Shown: one piece after another, positions 9,560-21,977 of the stretch
Layout: each line of letters opens with the position of its first letter
Position numbering within the stretch: the first letter of the stretch is position 1
From: Liolophura sinensis
Lineage: Eukaryota > Mollusca > Polyplacophora > Chitonida > Chitonidae
Length of the DNA: 64,000 nt
Direction of reading: 5' to 3'
Assembly (NCBI RefSeq): GCF_032854445.1
Contig: NC_088304.1
Span: 25,743,704 to 25,807,703 of the forward strand
The notes under the pieces: model-generated
Databases searched by the model: none
What the model was told of the DNA's origin: nothing
Seen by the model: the letters and a program-made list of their open reading frames with translations, nothing else
Position numbers and translations under genes: made by a program

Positions 9560-12380
9560 ATGAGCCGTACAATCTGTACCAGCTAAGTACGGTGGTTTGC
9601 AAAAGTAATGGAGATAAAGAGTTTCCCGAAACAAGATCATTTACGTAAACTGTATATGACAGGTAAAACTGTAATTCATAGCAGTTTATAGTTCAGTTAG
9701 GCCTAGTAGTGCGTTAATTCTGCGCTGTGACCTGTACTGACACCTGTACCAAAACACGTAATATGTCACTGTGTGCTGAAATTTTACAGCAGCCTGATAA
9801 TAGTTCGTGGGTACATCTGCGATGTGGTTTGCATTGACATGGAACTTGATTGAGCAGTTTTAAAGCTTTTTAGTGCTATGTTTTCCTCATATATCCGTTT
9901 TGTCTAAAAATCGGCTAAAACGCTCTGTGGTTGAGAGTGGTACAGGTGTATCAGCAGGCTGGAATAAACACAGACAACGTTTCATTATTCCTGGCTTTTA
10001 AAATGTCTCTTTTGGGTCTGACATTGGACAAAAAATGCAAAATTTTAGTGCTGTGAGTGAAGTGGAGTATGTGGCTGGCTGATAGGGTGTGTGTTTGGGG
10101 ATGGTCAATAAGGCCTTGCATCACATATAAGAGCCCAGCCTCACACAGGTGAATAAAAACACATCAGGAGATTAATTTACTTGGCTAAAGTAGTAGAGAA
10201 GGCCAGTGTGTATTTAATTTACAAACTAAGTCAGGTTCCTCCCATGTGTGCCACCACACACTAGGTAAATGTGCATTAAATCAACCTGCAGTCACAAAAC
10301 ATCAAAACCACGCATCTCTGCTGCTGTCTGGGGCATAGGCTTGAAGTTGAACCACTTAAAAGTAAAGCGCTTTAGGCATGTAGTTGTCATTGTATGTGTG
10401 TATTCATTTTTATGACAAGCTACATGTGTACTGACGTGGGAACAAAAACTATCAATTTCAAGTATCTAGCATACTTGTAAGTGTGATCTGTTTGAATATT
10501 GCCCTTGTCAAAATGAGGCTCCCCCACACCACCCGTCTGTTTCTCCACCAAAACATAGTACTCTATTCCTGCATCAACTGGAGCCAATTTTGCGGTAGTA
10601 TCTAGCCTAGTGTAGCATCCATCTCCCTGTGCAGCTGTGATTTTTTTTCGTTTCCAATGTCCTCACACACAAGTTGAGAAGATATACGGCTACACATGGC
10701 TTTCACATCCCAGTTCAGTACCTTTTGAGCTTTCTTCTTGGTTTCCCTCTTTCGACCTTGTCACTCAAACATGGCTTCAATGAACTTTGCCTGGTTTATG
10801 CATATATGGAAATAGGATCTACCAAGTGGTTGGGGTCTGCTAGCCGTTGAGCTTCCTTAAAGGCCTGACCAATCGGATGCAGTCCACCACTCCCTTGGCC
10901 GACCAAGAAATCCCCGTCAGTGGTACGGTACTACGCCATGACACATCCCCCTCCCACCCCAGCCCTCCCTCGCCACTGGCGTTTTGATGTCCATTCCTTA
11001 TGCCCACCTAGGAACACCCAGTGTGGAACCTGATTACGGATGTAATTTCTCACTGTTTATTTGAGGATGTTTGTGTTGTTACAGGTTAAAACGTATAATT
11101 TTATCCCTCTTTTTTAGTCTCTTCAACATGTCTTGAGAGAGTTGCCCTGCTGACTGTCTGAATGACCAGTCCGCATGTACTGTGCGGCTTTCTTTTTGTA
11201 AGTGGCCAACTCATATTTCTCCCCTCTATTTATTTCTTGTAGATGCAAGTGTCACACTTTGGTGTTTGTTCTGTGGAAAGCACTCATTTAGTTTGAGGCT
11301 ACAACACAGGTGGTTGGACTCTTTTGTACCGTAAGTTGAGGTAAGCCAACCAACCAATGACAGTCATGGGAAAGGCTGCAGTGGGTGTTCTTTTAAAGGG
11401 TTTTATCATGTGAATTAGTATGTAAAAGGGATATTGGTCTTTTCTTACGCCCTATCCATGGAACCAGTGCCTGTGATCATTTAATATCAATCTGGATACA
11501 TATCTTTACTTTGATGTTGATCAAAGTGGGCTTTTCTAGAATTTTGAAAATCCCCCTGTATTACTGTAGGTCAAATTTTTCACAAAGTGGCTAAAAGGCG
11601 TGTCTTATATTTTGTAAGGGAATTGTCTATCTTTTGATATATACGTTGACACTTTTGGTCTTTAACTTTTTTCTGACCACTGCTGTAAGCAAGCAAATCT
11701 TCTTGACCATCCATATTTTCTAAATGTTTGTTATTGGAAAATGTAAATTACTTGATCATTGGAATTTTTCCATTTCTCTTGCAGATAAACATCCCAGCTT
11801 CGACCTAGTTAAGATATTTTTGAACGTTATGCGCACTAGAGAGCTTTAAACTTATGAGAAGCAGGCACATTTCCACGATAGGAGTACCTCAAGTTAAATT
11901 CCTCCTACTCAAAGGTTTTGCACGTATCAAGCCTTAATTATGTGTGTGAGGTTGACAGGTGTTAGGAATTATGTGATCCAAATATTATTGATTTTCACAA
12001 AAGTTGGCTGGTGTGATAGGATACAGTACCCCATTACAACGAATCTAATTCTGTGTAGTTTAGGGGTGTAAAGTCTTTTTTCGCTGCCAGCCTGCCATTT
12101 TTGGTTTACGTTTGCATGCGTGGTATCAATGGAAATTTTCTAAGCTTTGGGCAGGTATGAGTTTGAATGGTGAAGGTTAGAAATTCTGGGCGAGGGGACA
12201 CAAGGAGACAGGTGTTCTGTACACATCAGATCATACAAGTGACTTGGACAACGATAATTTGCTCACATTGTCCTGGATAAAAAAAAACAGTATGGTGAGT
12301 CAGGTTGACCATATAGCCAAGTTCAACCTATGTGCAAAGTAATGGATCTCAACAGCAATGTAGTTAATAACTGGGAGTGA
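9560..12380. other. No gene seen
   Basis: About 2.8 kb of noncoding sequence inside the long lectin intron. A short block TCAGGTTGACCATA near 9436 recurs near 12300. I see no coding frame of interest on either strand. Confidence 0.45.
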
Positions 12381-12387
12381 TTTAAGC

Positions 12388-14450
12388 GTGTGTGGGAAAA
12401 CTATGAGAGTGCAATGGGTTAGCTACCAGGGATATGCACAAAAGAACTGCTACTCTCATACGCAGCTGCATTACGGACACTCGCCAGGACTTGGAATAAT
12501 AGTAAAACGAGAAGACGATCTAATTCGTGACAGTATTGTTGTTAGGATAAGAGACAATGCCACCCGGTAAAATATTACTTCAGCAGGCACAACTCCGTCT
12601 AGTCATGTTTGGACACATGTAGAGTGAGTGAAGCGACTTGTCATGACACAGGAAGAATTACAGTTTGTACTGAAAAAGGCCAGCGGAAGGAAAAACCGTA
12701 AATAAAGTGAAAGTGGTGTTTTCCCTTATATATGATGAAAGGCGTCGATTAGCTGAGTGTAAATTTTGTGATCAAGTGCATGTTTGGAGGAAAAAGGCAT
12801 GTTCAGCATGGGGCAAGTCATGTGACTTGTATGGTGAAGTAATCATTTCAGTGTCTAATGTGCACACAAAAAGAAGTCTTTCAGACGTAGATCCAAGCCA
12901 TCATCAAGTGGTGGTGAATTTGTGCTTACTGTACCAGAGAACATTAACTCTGTAAATGACAGGTATCAGTCAAAAGTACATGCTGTCATGAGTGAGAAAC
13001 AACATAAAGTTGAATTCCAACATGACTGTGGTTTAACTGTAAATGTGAGAATGTGTTGAACCAGAACTGAACTGGTAGAGAAAACTAGTCCTACACTGAT
13101 TGTGTACAAAAAGGCACAACTCAACCATTCGGGGAAATACGCATAAATATCCGAAATCTAAGAAATCAGAGGAAATATTTCTGTATTTACCTGTGTGGAA
13201 TTTCTGATTATAAAGGATGATGTTAAACGTATTTTGGGAGCAAAGGCAATTGTGAAGGGTTATTGAATGACATTACCTCTGTGCCTGTTAACCAGAGACA
13301 AACCCAGGTGTATATTACAGTTACCTTAGAATATCTGGACAAGGAATTCCGTGATATATTCAAAAATATTATACCTTAAAAGTGATAAAAACGTGCCGCT
13401 AGTGAAGTTACCTTTGGCACTGAAAGTAAAAGAAAAATCAAATTGTGATAGGCTCACAGACCTTGATACACTTCAGCCTGTTAACACGCCAACTGATTGG
13501 ATCTTCTCAGTGATGGTAGAGAGCAAACCTTCAGGAAAAGTGATAAAAACGTGCCGCTAGTGAAGTTACCTTTGGCACTGAAAGTAAAAGAAAAATCAAA
13601 TTGTGATAGGCTCACAGACCTTGATACACTTCAGCCTGTTAACACGCCAACTGATTGGATCTTCTCAGTGATGGTAGAGAGCAAACCTTCAGGAAAACTA
13701 CATCTGTGTATAGACCTCAAACCACTGAATAAAGCTTTACAGAGAAATCATTATGTGACCCCCAACCATAGAAGGCATTCAGCCAGAACTACCGAATGCT
13801 AGTGTCTTCTCTTTAATTGATGCTAAACATGGGTTTTGGTATGCACGATTAAGCGAGCAGAGCAGTTACGTGACAACTATGGGAATTGAATGGGGGCTCA
13901 TATTGGTGGAAGAGAATGCCATTCGGGATCTCCGCAGCTCCAGAAGAATTTCACAGACGCATCGACAAGGCATTAGCGGAACTCTCAGGAGTTAAAGCTA
14001 TCCATTACGATGTGCTTTTGTGGCAGCAACAACTGACCATGACGACAAGTTTATTGCGTTGATGGAGAGATGTCTTGAAAAACACATCAAGATCAAACGT
14101 GACAAACTGACACTCCGTCGTAGACAAGTGGCCTATATGGCACACCGTATTACAGCTGATGGGCTTGGAATGAAACCTAAAAGGTAAATGCAATTGCTAA
14201 TATGCCTACCCCGAGTGACCAAGCAGGAGTTCAAAGGTTACCGGACATGGTAACATACCTGCAGAAGCTTGCACCGTGCTTGTCTCAGATTACAGCACCA
14301 TTAACAGACCTTATTTGAAAAGATAGAGAATTCCATTGGGACAATGAAGTTCATGGAGAGTCGCTCGAACAAGTGAAGAAAATTACACCAGAGGCTCCAG
14401 TCCTAAGCAGTCCTAAGAGTAGGAAAGTAAAAAGCCCCTCGCGCCATGGC
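12388..14450 (+). mobile_element. Decayed Ty3/Gypsy retrotransposon, gag to reverse transcriptase
   Basis: Fragments in three frames follow Gypsy order. The end of gag (EDDLIRDSIVVRIRDN) is at 12388-12570. A zinc-knuckle region (CKFCDQVHVW ... KKACSAWGKSCDL) is at about 12755-12840. A protease-like stretch follows. Reverse transcriptase then starts with PVNTPTDWIFSVMV and LHLCIDLKPLNKAL at about 13620-13740 and continues, frameshifted, through AKHGFWYARLSEQSS to KIKRDKLTLRR near 14095. Integrase and a 3' LTR were not found. Many stops and an internal duplication show it is dead. It is in antisense orientation within lectin gene 1. Confidence 0.75.
13382..13697 (+). repeat. Exact 158-bp tandem duplication
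   Basis: Bases 13382-13539 and 13540-13697 appear identical. Both are preceded by AAAA, giving a 4-bp microhomology at the junction. The unit is not a multiple of three, so it shifts the Gypsy reverse-transcriptase frame. The exactness implies a recent event or an assembly artefact. Confidence 0.9.
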
Positions 14451-14610
14451 CTTACCGTAATTAAATGAACGCGTGTAGTGGTGCTGAATACAATTTTTAC
14501 GTCACTGGTCTAGGATTGCTGTGAATGATATATTGTCATCACATTTAATATACACATTCACACAAAGAGACCGGGCCACGGAGATGCTTGGTGCATCAGC
14601 AGAATCATGG
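14425..14610 (+). repeat. Family A dispersed repeat, copy 5 (3' half)
   Basis: Shows the later landmarks only: GCGCCATGGCCTTA, ACGTCACTGGTCTAG, TTGTCATCACATTTAATATAC, followed by CCGGGCCACGGAGAT, which extends the repeat beyond copies 1-4. Confidence 0.6.
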
Positions 14611-14924
14611 AAGAATGACGCATATTGTAATTAGCAAACTTCCCAAGATTTACTGGCATATGACGTGTACACTGCAATTCCCGGGATAATATATTCTATA
14701 CTATACTCGTTTTCTAAAGCGGCGAATGCATACATAGATGTGTACGTATATGCATTTTGAATGATGAAATGTAGCCGTGTTAAGTACCAAAAATCTAATG
14801 TGACGTCATTAGTCCGAGTGTGATCTGAAATGCCACCATAGAATAAAATATTCAAATGAAATTTACTAGGTTAAAACAAATCGGAAAAAAATAATTTTCC
14901 TAGACAGCCCCTCCCCCTTCCCCC

Positions 14925-15110
14925 CTGGCCTAAGCCAGGGTGCCAAGAGGCGTGTAATTTGCTACTATTTATGCATTAACATCAACAGTTACAATAAAAC
15001 CCTAACAAAGGTAAACTCACAACAGGCAGTGTTTCACTGGTTAAATATGACCATTAGCCAACTATCACACTGTCGTCGCTGCTCTGTTTTCTTCTTCTAT
15101 ACTGTACGTC
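14925..15110 (-). repeat. Family A dispersed repeat, copy 6
   Basis: Reverse orientation: AAGCCAGGGTGCCAAGAGGCGTGT, ATTTATGCATTAAC, AGTGTTTCACTGGTTA and finally GTCGTCGCTGCTCTG. The left (A5) and right (A6) copies are convergent. Confidence 0.65.
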
Positions 15111-15324
15111 TTAATTATATTTTAATGGTATTTCATCTGACGCATACTTCATTTTAGTGTGTTTTACCTTTAAAAGATGACTGTGTGTAGATAAGAGCTT
15201 ACGAAGTAGTTAGTTATGCTGAGGCAGAGATAACCAGTTGATACTCTGGTTTTTCTATCTATGCTCTACGTCTTCATTAGATTGTATTCTTGCATAAACC
15301 AGGATTCTGCTGGTGGACTAACTA

Positions 15325-15480
15325 TCTCCGTGGCCTGGCCCCATTGCATTGTTTTAAAGTGATTGTATGTTAAATGTGATGACAACATTTTGATGCATTT
15401 TGCGTAATTCTAGACCAGTGACGTCTAATAAACTGCAATTACCATCAGTGCATTTTTTCGTCGCTGCTCTGTTTTCTCTA
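15325..15480 (-). repeat. Family A dispersed repeat, copy 7 (internally deleted)
   Basis: Contains the reverse complements of the distal landmarks (AAATGTGATGACAACA, CTAGACCAGTGACGTC), then jumps to the terminal GTCGCTGCTCTG block, so the middle is missing. A Penelope-like tail starts immediately after. Confidence 0.55.
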
Positions 15481-15484
15481 TGCT

Positions 15485-15925
15485 GTCTGATCGGTTAGGG
15501 TGTGTAACGCTCGTCATTTTCAAACTGTATCTAACACCGCTTAACCTGGGGCGAGGGACCGTAAAGATAGCCATGCTAATTACATCAGCATGATGCCTTT
15601 ATGAACAGTCGCAATGAAAGCGCGACTGAGATACTTGTTTAGCTGTTATTGGACATGGAACTCATTTACGGACAACGAATTTGAACTTTGATACGGAATT
15701 CATGCCTGGAATATTCATTGTCTGTCCGGCATCATTGAAAACTGATGACCGCTTCTCTCTTGTGCGTTACCGGCTTTATTTCTTATTTGTATAATTTCTT
15801 ACATACCTTTGTTTTCGGGAGTTAGTGTTAAACGTTGTTGTGGAAATGGATCTCGCGATTATCGAATTGGAACGCCCTTTACGGACTACGGATGGTATAG
15901 GAATGTCGGACTTTACGCTTATATT
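15485..15925 (+). repeat. Penelope-like element 3' tail, copy T2
   Basis: About 430 bp closely match 42982-43405: TGTAACGCTCGTCATTTT, CCGCTTAACCTGGGGC, GATGCCTTTATGAACAG, GGCATCATTGAAAACTGATG and TTAAACGTTGTTGTGG. The two copies are visibly more alike than either is to T1 or T3, so they form a subfamily. Confidence 0.75.
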
Positions 15926-16224
15926 TAATTATATTTAATGGTCTTTCATCTGATGTATACTTTACTTTCTTGTGTTTCCCTCTGAGGCAGAGATAACAGG
16001 CTTGGCAGGTCCCAGTTATTTATATGGGGCGTAAGTAATGGATTGACCTCGTGTCAACATATTCCGGAAAACTGAAAATGTTTTTATCTTTGTACAGAAT
16101 TCCGAAGTGTGTCCAGATCACGCCATAACGTTGTTGCAAAGCATGGATGTATAACTTTAAGGTATTGTTTATTCTATGCGTGTATTCCTGTACTGTTTTC
16201 AAAAGCATCGGTAGTGGTTATCAT

Positions 16225-16262
16225 TATATATGGATTATAACTGGATATATATGGATTATAAC
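16225..16262 (+). repeat. Short tandem duplication
   Basis: ATATATGGATTATAAC occurs twice, about 20 bp apart. It lies just downstream (in gene order) of lectin exon 2. Confidence 0.7.
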
Positions 16263-16500
16263 AAGTTGTTTTAAAGGAGAAGCCCACCTTTAAATGAAGT
16301 GTTGATCATTTGAAAGGCAATGAATAAAAAATATAAGAAACAAGACAAGATATAGTTGCAATGAACTTAACCAACGATAATTTTGTTGACGGCACCCTGA
16401 CAAATGCGACATAACCAAATGAATATGTATACTGAGTGCGCATAAAAGATAATAAGATGCATTGTTAGAAAAAGAAACGCAGATGTCTAAAATATGTTAC

Positions 16501-16764
16501 CGTCAAGCCAGTAGAATTTGCCGTTAATTTCTTTCGCACCAGCCCATACTTTCGGAAGTTGTCTCTCTGGTAGAATGCTAGATCCTATGTCCATAGATTT
16601 CATCTTAAACAGCTGTCCATCCTTAGCTTCGCAATCACTCACCGCTTCCGACCACGTAACAGCATCCGAGTGCACAGTATAACAAAAGTCCCCGTGAATT
16701 ACTTTTCGCCAGCCTTCGAGGCTGTGACACCCATTTTCCATTGCGCTGAGGTCAAGACGAACTT
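16501..16764 (-). CDS. C-type lectin gene 1, N-terminal domain exon
   Basis: Second exon of the minus-strand lectin gene. The acceptor reads CTTTTTCAG and the donor GTAACA; both junctions are phase 1 (264 nt). It encodes about 88 residues with the hallmarks of the first half of a C-type lectin-like domain: a cysteine pair (MENGCHS ... GDFCYTV), the TWSEAVSDCEAKDGQL helix-2 block, and a terminal KFYWLDG. It joins in frame to the signal exon at 17634-17700 and to the C-terminal exon at 8280-8462. The product should be a small secreted protein with one lectin-like domain. Such proteins often serve in molluscan immunity, mucus or feeding, but nothing here fixes the ligand. Confidence 0.78.
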
Positions 16765-17124
16765 CTGAAAAAGAATGATGTTCTCGTGTTCACTGTGTAT
16801 ATAAAGCTACATGCTGTTCATTAAAAATCACTGTATTCAGTTGGCGGATTCGTGATACAACCGTCTGTCCCCCTTTCTTCATCCATTCATTTATACTGCA
16901 GCTTGAAATGAATGTACGAGTTTTGTGTTAGAGGTAGAACTGTCTTAAAGTAAAGTTCCAGAAAGTTGCATAGCAAATGGTACTCTGCTCGTGAGACATC
17001 GAAGGAAAACGTGTGTATTCACATGTTTGGATTTAGCGCGCAAAGATACACAGATAAGAAGCACGTTGCATCAACTGCAATAACTTGCTAAAAAAAAATT
17101 GGACCTAAACTGAAATATTTTTAG

Positions 17125-17355
17125 GTGCTTCCGTGGCCCAGGTGATCAGCATGCCAACGCGATGTATTGGCCCGCAAGCCTGTCACCAATGCGGTCGCTC
17201 AGAGGCCAAGTCAAGCGCATGCTGAATTCCTTTCCAGTCGTGCTAAGATCTGGCAGCAACGGTGTTTCCCCTGGACTCTGCCTGGTTTCTTCCATTATAA
17301 TTCTGGTGGCTGTCGTATAAATATGTTGCTTAAATGGGTTTTGTTTGCCTGAAGC
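17125..17355 (+). mobile_element. SINE S1, old diverged copy
   Basis: Recognisable blocks are CTTCCGTGGCCCAGG, CACCAATGCGGTCGCT, GGTTTCTTCCATTATAAT and GGTGGCTGTCGTATAA, with many substitutions between. It lies in intron 1 of lectin gene 1, antisense to the gene. Confidence 0.7.
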
Positions 17356-17424
17356 ATTCATTGGTGTGACGGCAAGCACAAGCTCGGATCCTGTCTTAAC
17401 AACTTTCCCTTCCTTTGTTACTTT

Positions 17425-17530
17425 ATTTATTTAATTAATTGTTTTTTTTACGCAGTTCTCATTAGGAAGATGTGTTAGGAAGAAACTGGGTAGAGCTCGA
17501 TTGAAACGCCCAATCAACACATCGTCCCTT
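17425..17530 (-). mobile_element. SINE S1 tail fragment, very diverged
   Basis: TTTATTTAATTAATTG followed by ACGCAGTTCTCATTAGG and AAACTGGGTAGAGCTC resembles the reverse-complement S1 3' end with internal loss. Confidence 0.45.
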
Positions 17531-17633
17531 CCTTTGTGCTGAACAAGTCTATTCATAAAGTCTCACATTTATGCACTTTCCAGTGAAAATAGATTACTCA
17601 TATTCTACATATGATATTGGAGTACAAACTTAC

Positions 17634-17700
17634 CATCTTCACCGTGCGCAGCTTGTAAAGCCAATAAAACAAGAAAACACAGCAACATTTCGGATTTCAT
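17634..17700 (-). CDS. C-type lectin gene 1, signal-peptide exon
   Basis: On the minus strand an ATG at 17700 opens 22 codons plus one base: MKSEMLLCFLVLLALQAAHG, then ED. This is a textbook signal peptide: a charged start, a leucine-rich core and small residues at the cleavage site around residue 18-20. The exon ends at a strong GTAAGT donor in phase 1, matching exon 2 exactly. Exon 2 begins 870 bp downstream, and the intron holds SINE debris. The 5' UTR and promoter upstream of 17700 were not resolved. The start is chosen because it is the only ATG that gives an in-frame hydrophobic leader into the donor. Confidence 0.75.
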
Positions 17701-17964
17701 TCCACATGAATTTGGCTAGTCACTTCTTGGTGCTCATAGCTAGACACCCCTCAGGGAAGAACGTTCGTTATTCGTGGTGTGGGTAAAAACATACACACAA
17801 AACTACCTATGAATAATCGATCACCGCAAGAGTAGGGTTTCGAATAAAGTGGATTTAAATTGTTGTTCTGACACATCAATTATTCCAGACGGCCATTTCT
17901 TCTTTGTGTCTCCACTGCGACAAGAAATTATACAATGCGCTGAAGCTGTGAAAATGCTGGGAAA

Positions 17965-18735
17965 GACATTTACCCACCTTAGCTGGATTTAAAGGAAGCC
18001 ACAGACTCTCCAGATGGTACATCTTTTACGGGTCTGTATTTATACAAAGACAAAAACGATTTCCTCTCGTGCAGACTTTACAAAAGGGGTAGTTTGAATT
18101 TTGTCATTGTAAATTATCCTTACTTGGACAACAGTATACCAAAGGGTCCTGTATATGGCGTGTATATATCTCCCCTGGAAGCATTTATTAGATCCTGCGT
18201 GTTGTTGATTTCAAGGAACGTCTAAAGTTATTACAGCTAAAACTAGTGTATCAAGATTATTTAATCAAACCTCTTCACTTCAAGTTTCTTAATTTTACAA
18301 TGAGTATAATTATCCTGTAAGTGAATATGGACAGAACGTTCAGAATCTCTGGCGCTCTGCTTCATGGTTGTGTCTAATATCGCTTAACCCGCGGTTAAGG
18401 AGCTGTATATTCATCGTGTTGAATTAGATCACCACCAAAAAGCGCAGCCGAGATACATATTTTGTCGACAATTGTTATTCTAGGATGGTACATAAGTTAA
18501 GTATTGATTTCACTCAGTCGCCTAGAACATACAATGCGTCTTTCCAACATCACTGAAAGCTGTTTACTGATTTTCTTTGCATGATTTCCTCGTATTTTCG
18601 TACTTGATATACTTAGGCTCTGTTATAAATCGTACTGGTAACTGGCTTTGCGATTATTGACCGTGGACGTCCTTATTGATTGTTGGCTGGTATACTCATG
18701 TCTGTTTCGACGCATAGACTGATAATCGTGACCCA
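17965..18735 (+). mobile_element. Penelope-like element, C-terminal RT fragment and tail (copy T3)
   Basis: DNA similarity to 42380-43400 begins near CTGTATTTATACAAAGACAA and continues through AAATTATCCTTACTTGGACA, ACCAAAGGGTCCTG and ATATGGACAGAACGTTCAGA to tail blocks GTCGACAATTGTTATTC and TATTGACCGTGGACGTCC. The reading frame is broken. Same strand as the other copies. Confidence 0.7.
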
Positions 18736-18882
18736 CCTCCTCTACTGTCAATTTGGAATGAAGGCTGCATGTTAAAATCCAAATTTTGTCTTCATTGCCA
18801 TCTTTATGAAAATAGTACAGCCCCGACCCAGGGACACTTTGTAAAACACACGGAAGTACTGAGCGCCTACCATAACCCTGCA

Positions 18883-18898
18883 CCCCCCCCCCCCCCCC
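18883..18898 (+). repeat. Poly-C tract
   Basis: A run of 16 C. It creates an artificial poly-glycine stretch in a minus-strand frame. Confidence 0.9.
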
Positions 18899-19734
18899 AT
18901 CACTGATATTGTACTGCGTCAACGCTGGAGTAATGTAGCAGTTTAGTTAACCTCGGGTCTTCCTTTTAAATCAGCACACTGAAGAGTTCCAATGAGTGAC
19001 AAAAGTTAACTTTTCTTGGTGAAGACCCTCCATTGTTCCAAACTGTTTAATTAGGGTAAAAACCTACAGGTCAAAGAAAGGAAAGGAACCATTATATAAA
19101 CGGTATGAAAGGTGAGAAAAAAGGTAGCGGAATCTGAGCAGAAATGTCCAATGTGTCACAAAGTGTACGCGCTATACTACTAATTTTGAACAGAGACAAC
19201 GTGCATTTTACACGGCCGAAAATCAGTAAATGTATTGGCGATAAAGGAGCATAAAACCTACACAAACTATCTCATTTAACAACAGTAAGAACCGAAAGAA
19301 GTCAAAGAACAATGACAGTGCCGTTATTACAGCTTACGTATCCGTGCATTTAAATCAACGATAACATTGCGTAGTTGTTGCAGCGCTGAGTCACAGTACG
19401 CGGACCTACGAGTCATTTACGTTATAAAGACTGAAAATCATGCAGGAACAAGTACATGCATAAAAAACACAAATTCCGAACCTTATATATGCAGTGAACT
19501 TACATTGTTCATGGCGCATCTTTCACAGGGAATTATGTAAGAAAAGCTTTTGGCGATTTGTGGCGAAACAGCTCATCTGGAGCGACTGGCTGACAAATGC
19601 ACCGAGCCAGACAGAAGAGTTACACAAAAACAAATTGATATTACCACGAAACAGTACAGTTATTCCAGCTAGCCCTGTCCATCCGAATTTGACGGTAGAC
19701 GTATTAATCTGTTAGTCTAGTAAAATTTGTTACG

Positions 19735-20790
19735 TCACTCAATGAACGCAGCACCACCAAATTTGTATCTATTTGTATCTAATTGCAATTGCCAAAAAAA
19801 AGTCAACCGTATATGGATTCCTAAAATCTCCAAACGTCTAAATGAAGATCTAGACGCTCAATTATACGTACAGTTTAAAGACATCGCTAATTTGAATTTC
19901 TCGACCTCTATACTACAATTCCTCATTCAGATCGAACTGGTGGTTGCCACATTAACGTCAAAGGCAACAAAACCTTGTTCGCTTCTACTACATGCAAGGG
20001 TTACCGTTTGTGGGATGTTTCGTGTTTCATCAAGTCGCTTTTATTTCTCATCAATAACATCTATATGAAATTCGGGGAAACCATATATCGACAGTGTGTA
20101 GGTATTTCGATGGATGCAAATTGTGCTGCATTTTGCATTTTCTCATACAAAATCGAATATATGCAGAGACTAATAAATGCCCCTTCGTTTCTCATTCACT
20201 AAACGGTATATCGATAGCCTGCTGGCCTTAAACAATCCACATACAGCAAAAACTATGAAGGATATATATCCATTTTCGCTCACTTAAAACCATAAGACTC
20301 TACAGATGGTACGGTGTATCATGAGATATATTTGCACAAAACTAAAACGTTTTCATCTCTCGTAGACTTTACGACAATCGGGATATTTTCAGTGTCGATG
20401 TAAATTATCCTTACTTGGACAGCAATATACCCGAGGTTAAATGTTAAATGAAAAAAGTACACCCCATATGCAGATAGCTTTTGCTAGATCCTTTGTTATG
20501 TGACGATTTCAATCAACGTCACACATTATTACTGCAAAACCTTTGCGTCTGCCGTGGTACACGATTTGAATACTGATTTCACTGAGCTGCGTTAAATATA
20601 CCTTGTGTCTTAACTACATCACTGACCGCTTCTCTTGGCATGATTTAGTTTTTTTTCGTACATTATATAATTTCTTAGTTCTTTGGTAGTTTGTGTTAAA
20701 CGTCGTTTTTGGAACCGGCCTTAAGATTTTTGACCTGCAACGCCCTCATTGGTTGACAGCTGGTTTACAAATGTTTGTTTCGATGCACCG
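19735..20790 (+). mobile_element. Penelope-like element, decayed RT and tail (copy T4)
   Basis: Frameshifted reverse-transcriptase remnants align with the 41.9-42.7 kb copy: SKRLNEDLDAQLYVQFKDI, FLINNIYMKFGETIYRQCVG, and SFTKRYIDSLLALNNPH, in which the catalytic YIDD has become YIDS. The shared DNA then runs through AAATTATCCTTACTTGGACAG into tail blocks ending near 20790. At least four frameshifts or stops are present. Confidence 0.75.
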
Positions 20791-21095
20791 CTTCACTCCA
20801 AATTTCTTAAGTTTTACAATGGATAATTCTCTTGTAAGTGAATATGGACAGAACGTTTAGAATCTCAGGCACTCGGTTTCATGGATGTGTCTAATTCGCC
20901 AATCGACGCAGCGGCAAGTAGCATTTTCAGTCTTTGGTATGACCGGGCACGGGTTAGAACATACCGTGCGTCTTTCCAACATTATTGTTTATAGCTTCTC
21001 TTTCCATGATTTCGTTGGATTTTCGTACTTTTTAGTTCTTTGATAGCTTCTGTTAAACAACTTTTTGGGATTTGGCCTCGCGATTATTGACCTGG
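20785..21095 (+). repeat. Penelope-like element 3' tail, copy T5
   Basis: Starts again at CTTCACTCCAAATTTCTTAA and runs through ATATGGACAGAACGTTTAGA, CGTGCGTCTTTCCAACAT and TCGCGATTATTGACCTGG. It is directly after T4 in the same orientation, giving a tandem tail arrangement. Confidence 0.65.
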
Positions 21096-21102
21096 CTGAT
21101 GG

Positions 21103-21830
21103 TTGCTATATGAATTGTCTCAAGCACAGATTCCGGTGACTTCGACAGAGACTGCTATAGACTATCTAAGCCCAAAACGTACAAATAAAAGAAACCACAA
21201 AGATTTGGAGCATTTCCGTGTTAAAATACTTTTCTTACAGATCAAGATTTGGGCTGCTAAGAATGCGCAAAAAGTCGAAAAAGATCTGACACATGGCATT
21301 GTCTCTTCACACCCAGTCGCATGACGTTCAAAATGTACGAAATGCTTTGGGAGAAAGAAGAACCAAACATATCAGGTTGAAACTATGGCTATAGTGTTGA
21401 AAAATACTGGCAAATTTAACGCAGAAGTTAACGTGGTCAAAGAGTTGTTTGAGAAATTTGAGCGAGAGCTTTATAGGAGGGAGGAAGTACAATTCTTACA
21501 CCTGCACAAGAAGCCGTCATCGCACTGGAAGACCGTGTTTTCTCTTTGACAGCAGAAGCAGAGTCTCCCCAGGATGATTCTATTACATCTTTGGATGTAC
21601 CACAGAAGAAGACGTCAGAATCCACCACAACTTTACTTGAGACTAACATGGATGGAATTCTATTCGACGCCCTTAACACCACCGGGAACGAGTGGTGCTA
21701 TATGGGAATCACCGATCAGAAGACAGGGCAGCATTCCGGAGATGAGGGACCCTACACATTTCAAACACATTCTGAATTATCTTCTGTAGTTGTGGACAGG
21801 GAAACATTACCGCATTATAATGTGTAATTA
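21103..21830 (+). other. Short open frames, unrecognised
   Basis: Adjacent plus-strand frames (21103-21324 and 21546-21827) encode basic then Ser/Thr/Asp-rich peptides with no domain I recognise. They have no convincing splice sites. They may be the edge of another decayed element. Confidence 0.2.
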
Positions 21831-21977
21831 CTGGAGCTGCTGTGGGAGGCGCAATGTCACCGTCTTGGTGGATTGCAACAAATGATACTAGGTGCAGGTG
21901 AATGATGGTCTGGTGTGGAAGTAAATTTATGGGGTCAGAGTTATGTAATTTACTCACACAATTACAATTCCCCAAAA

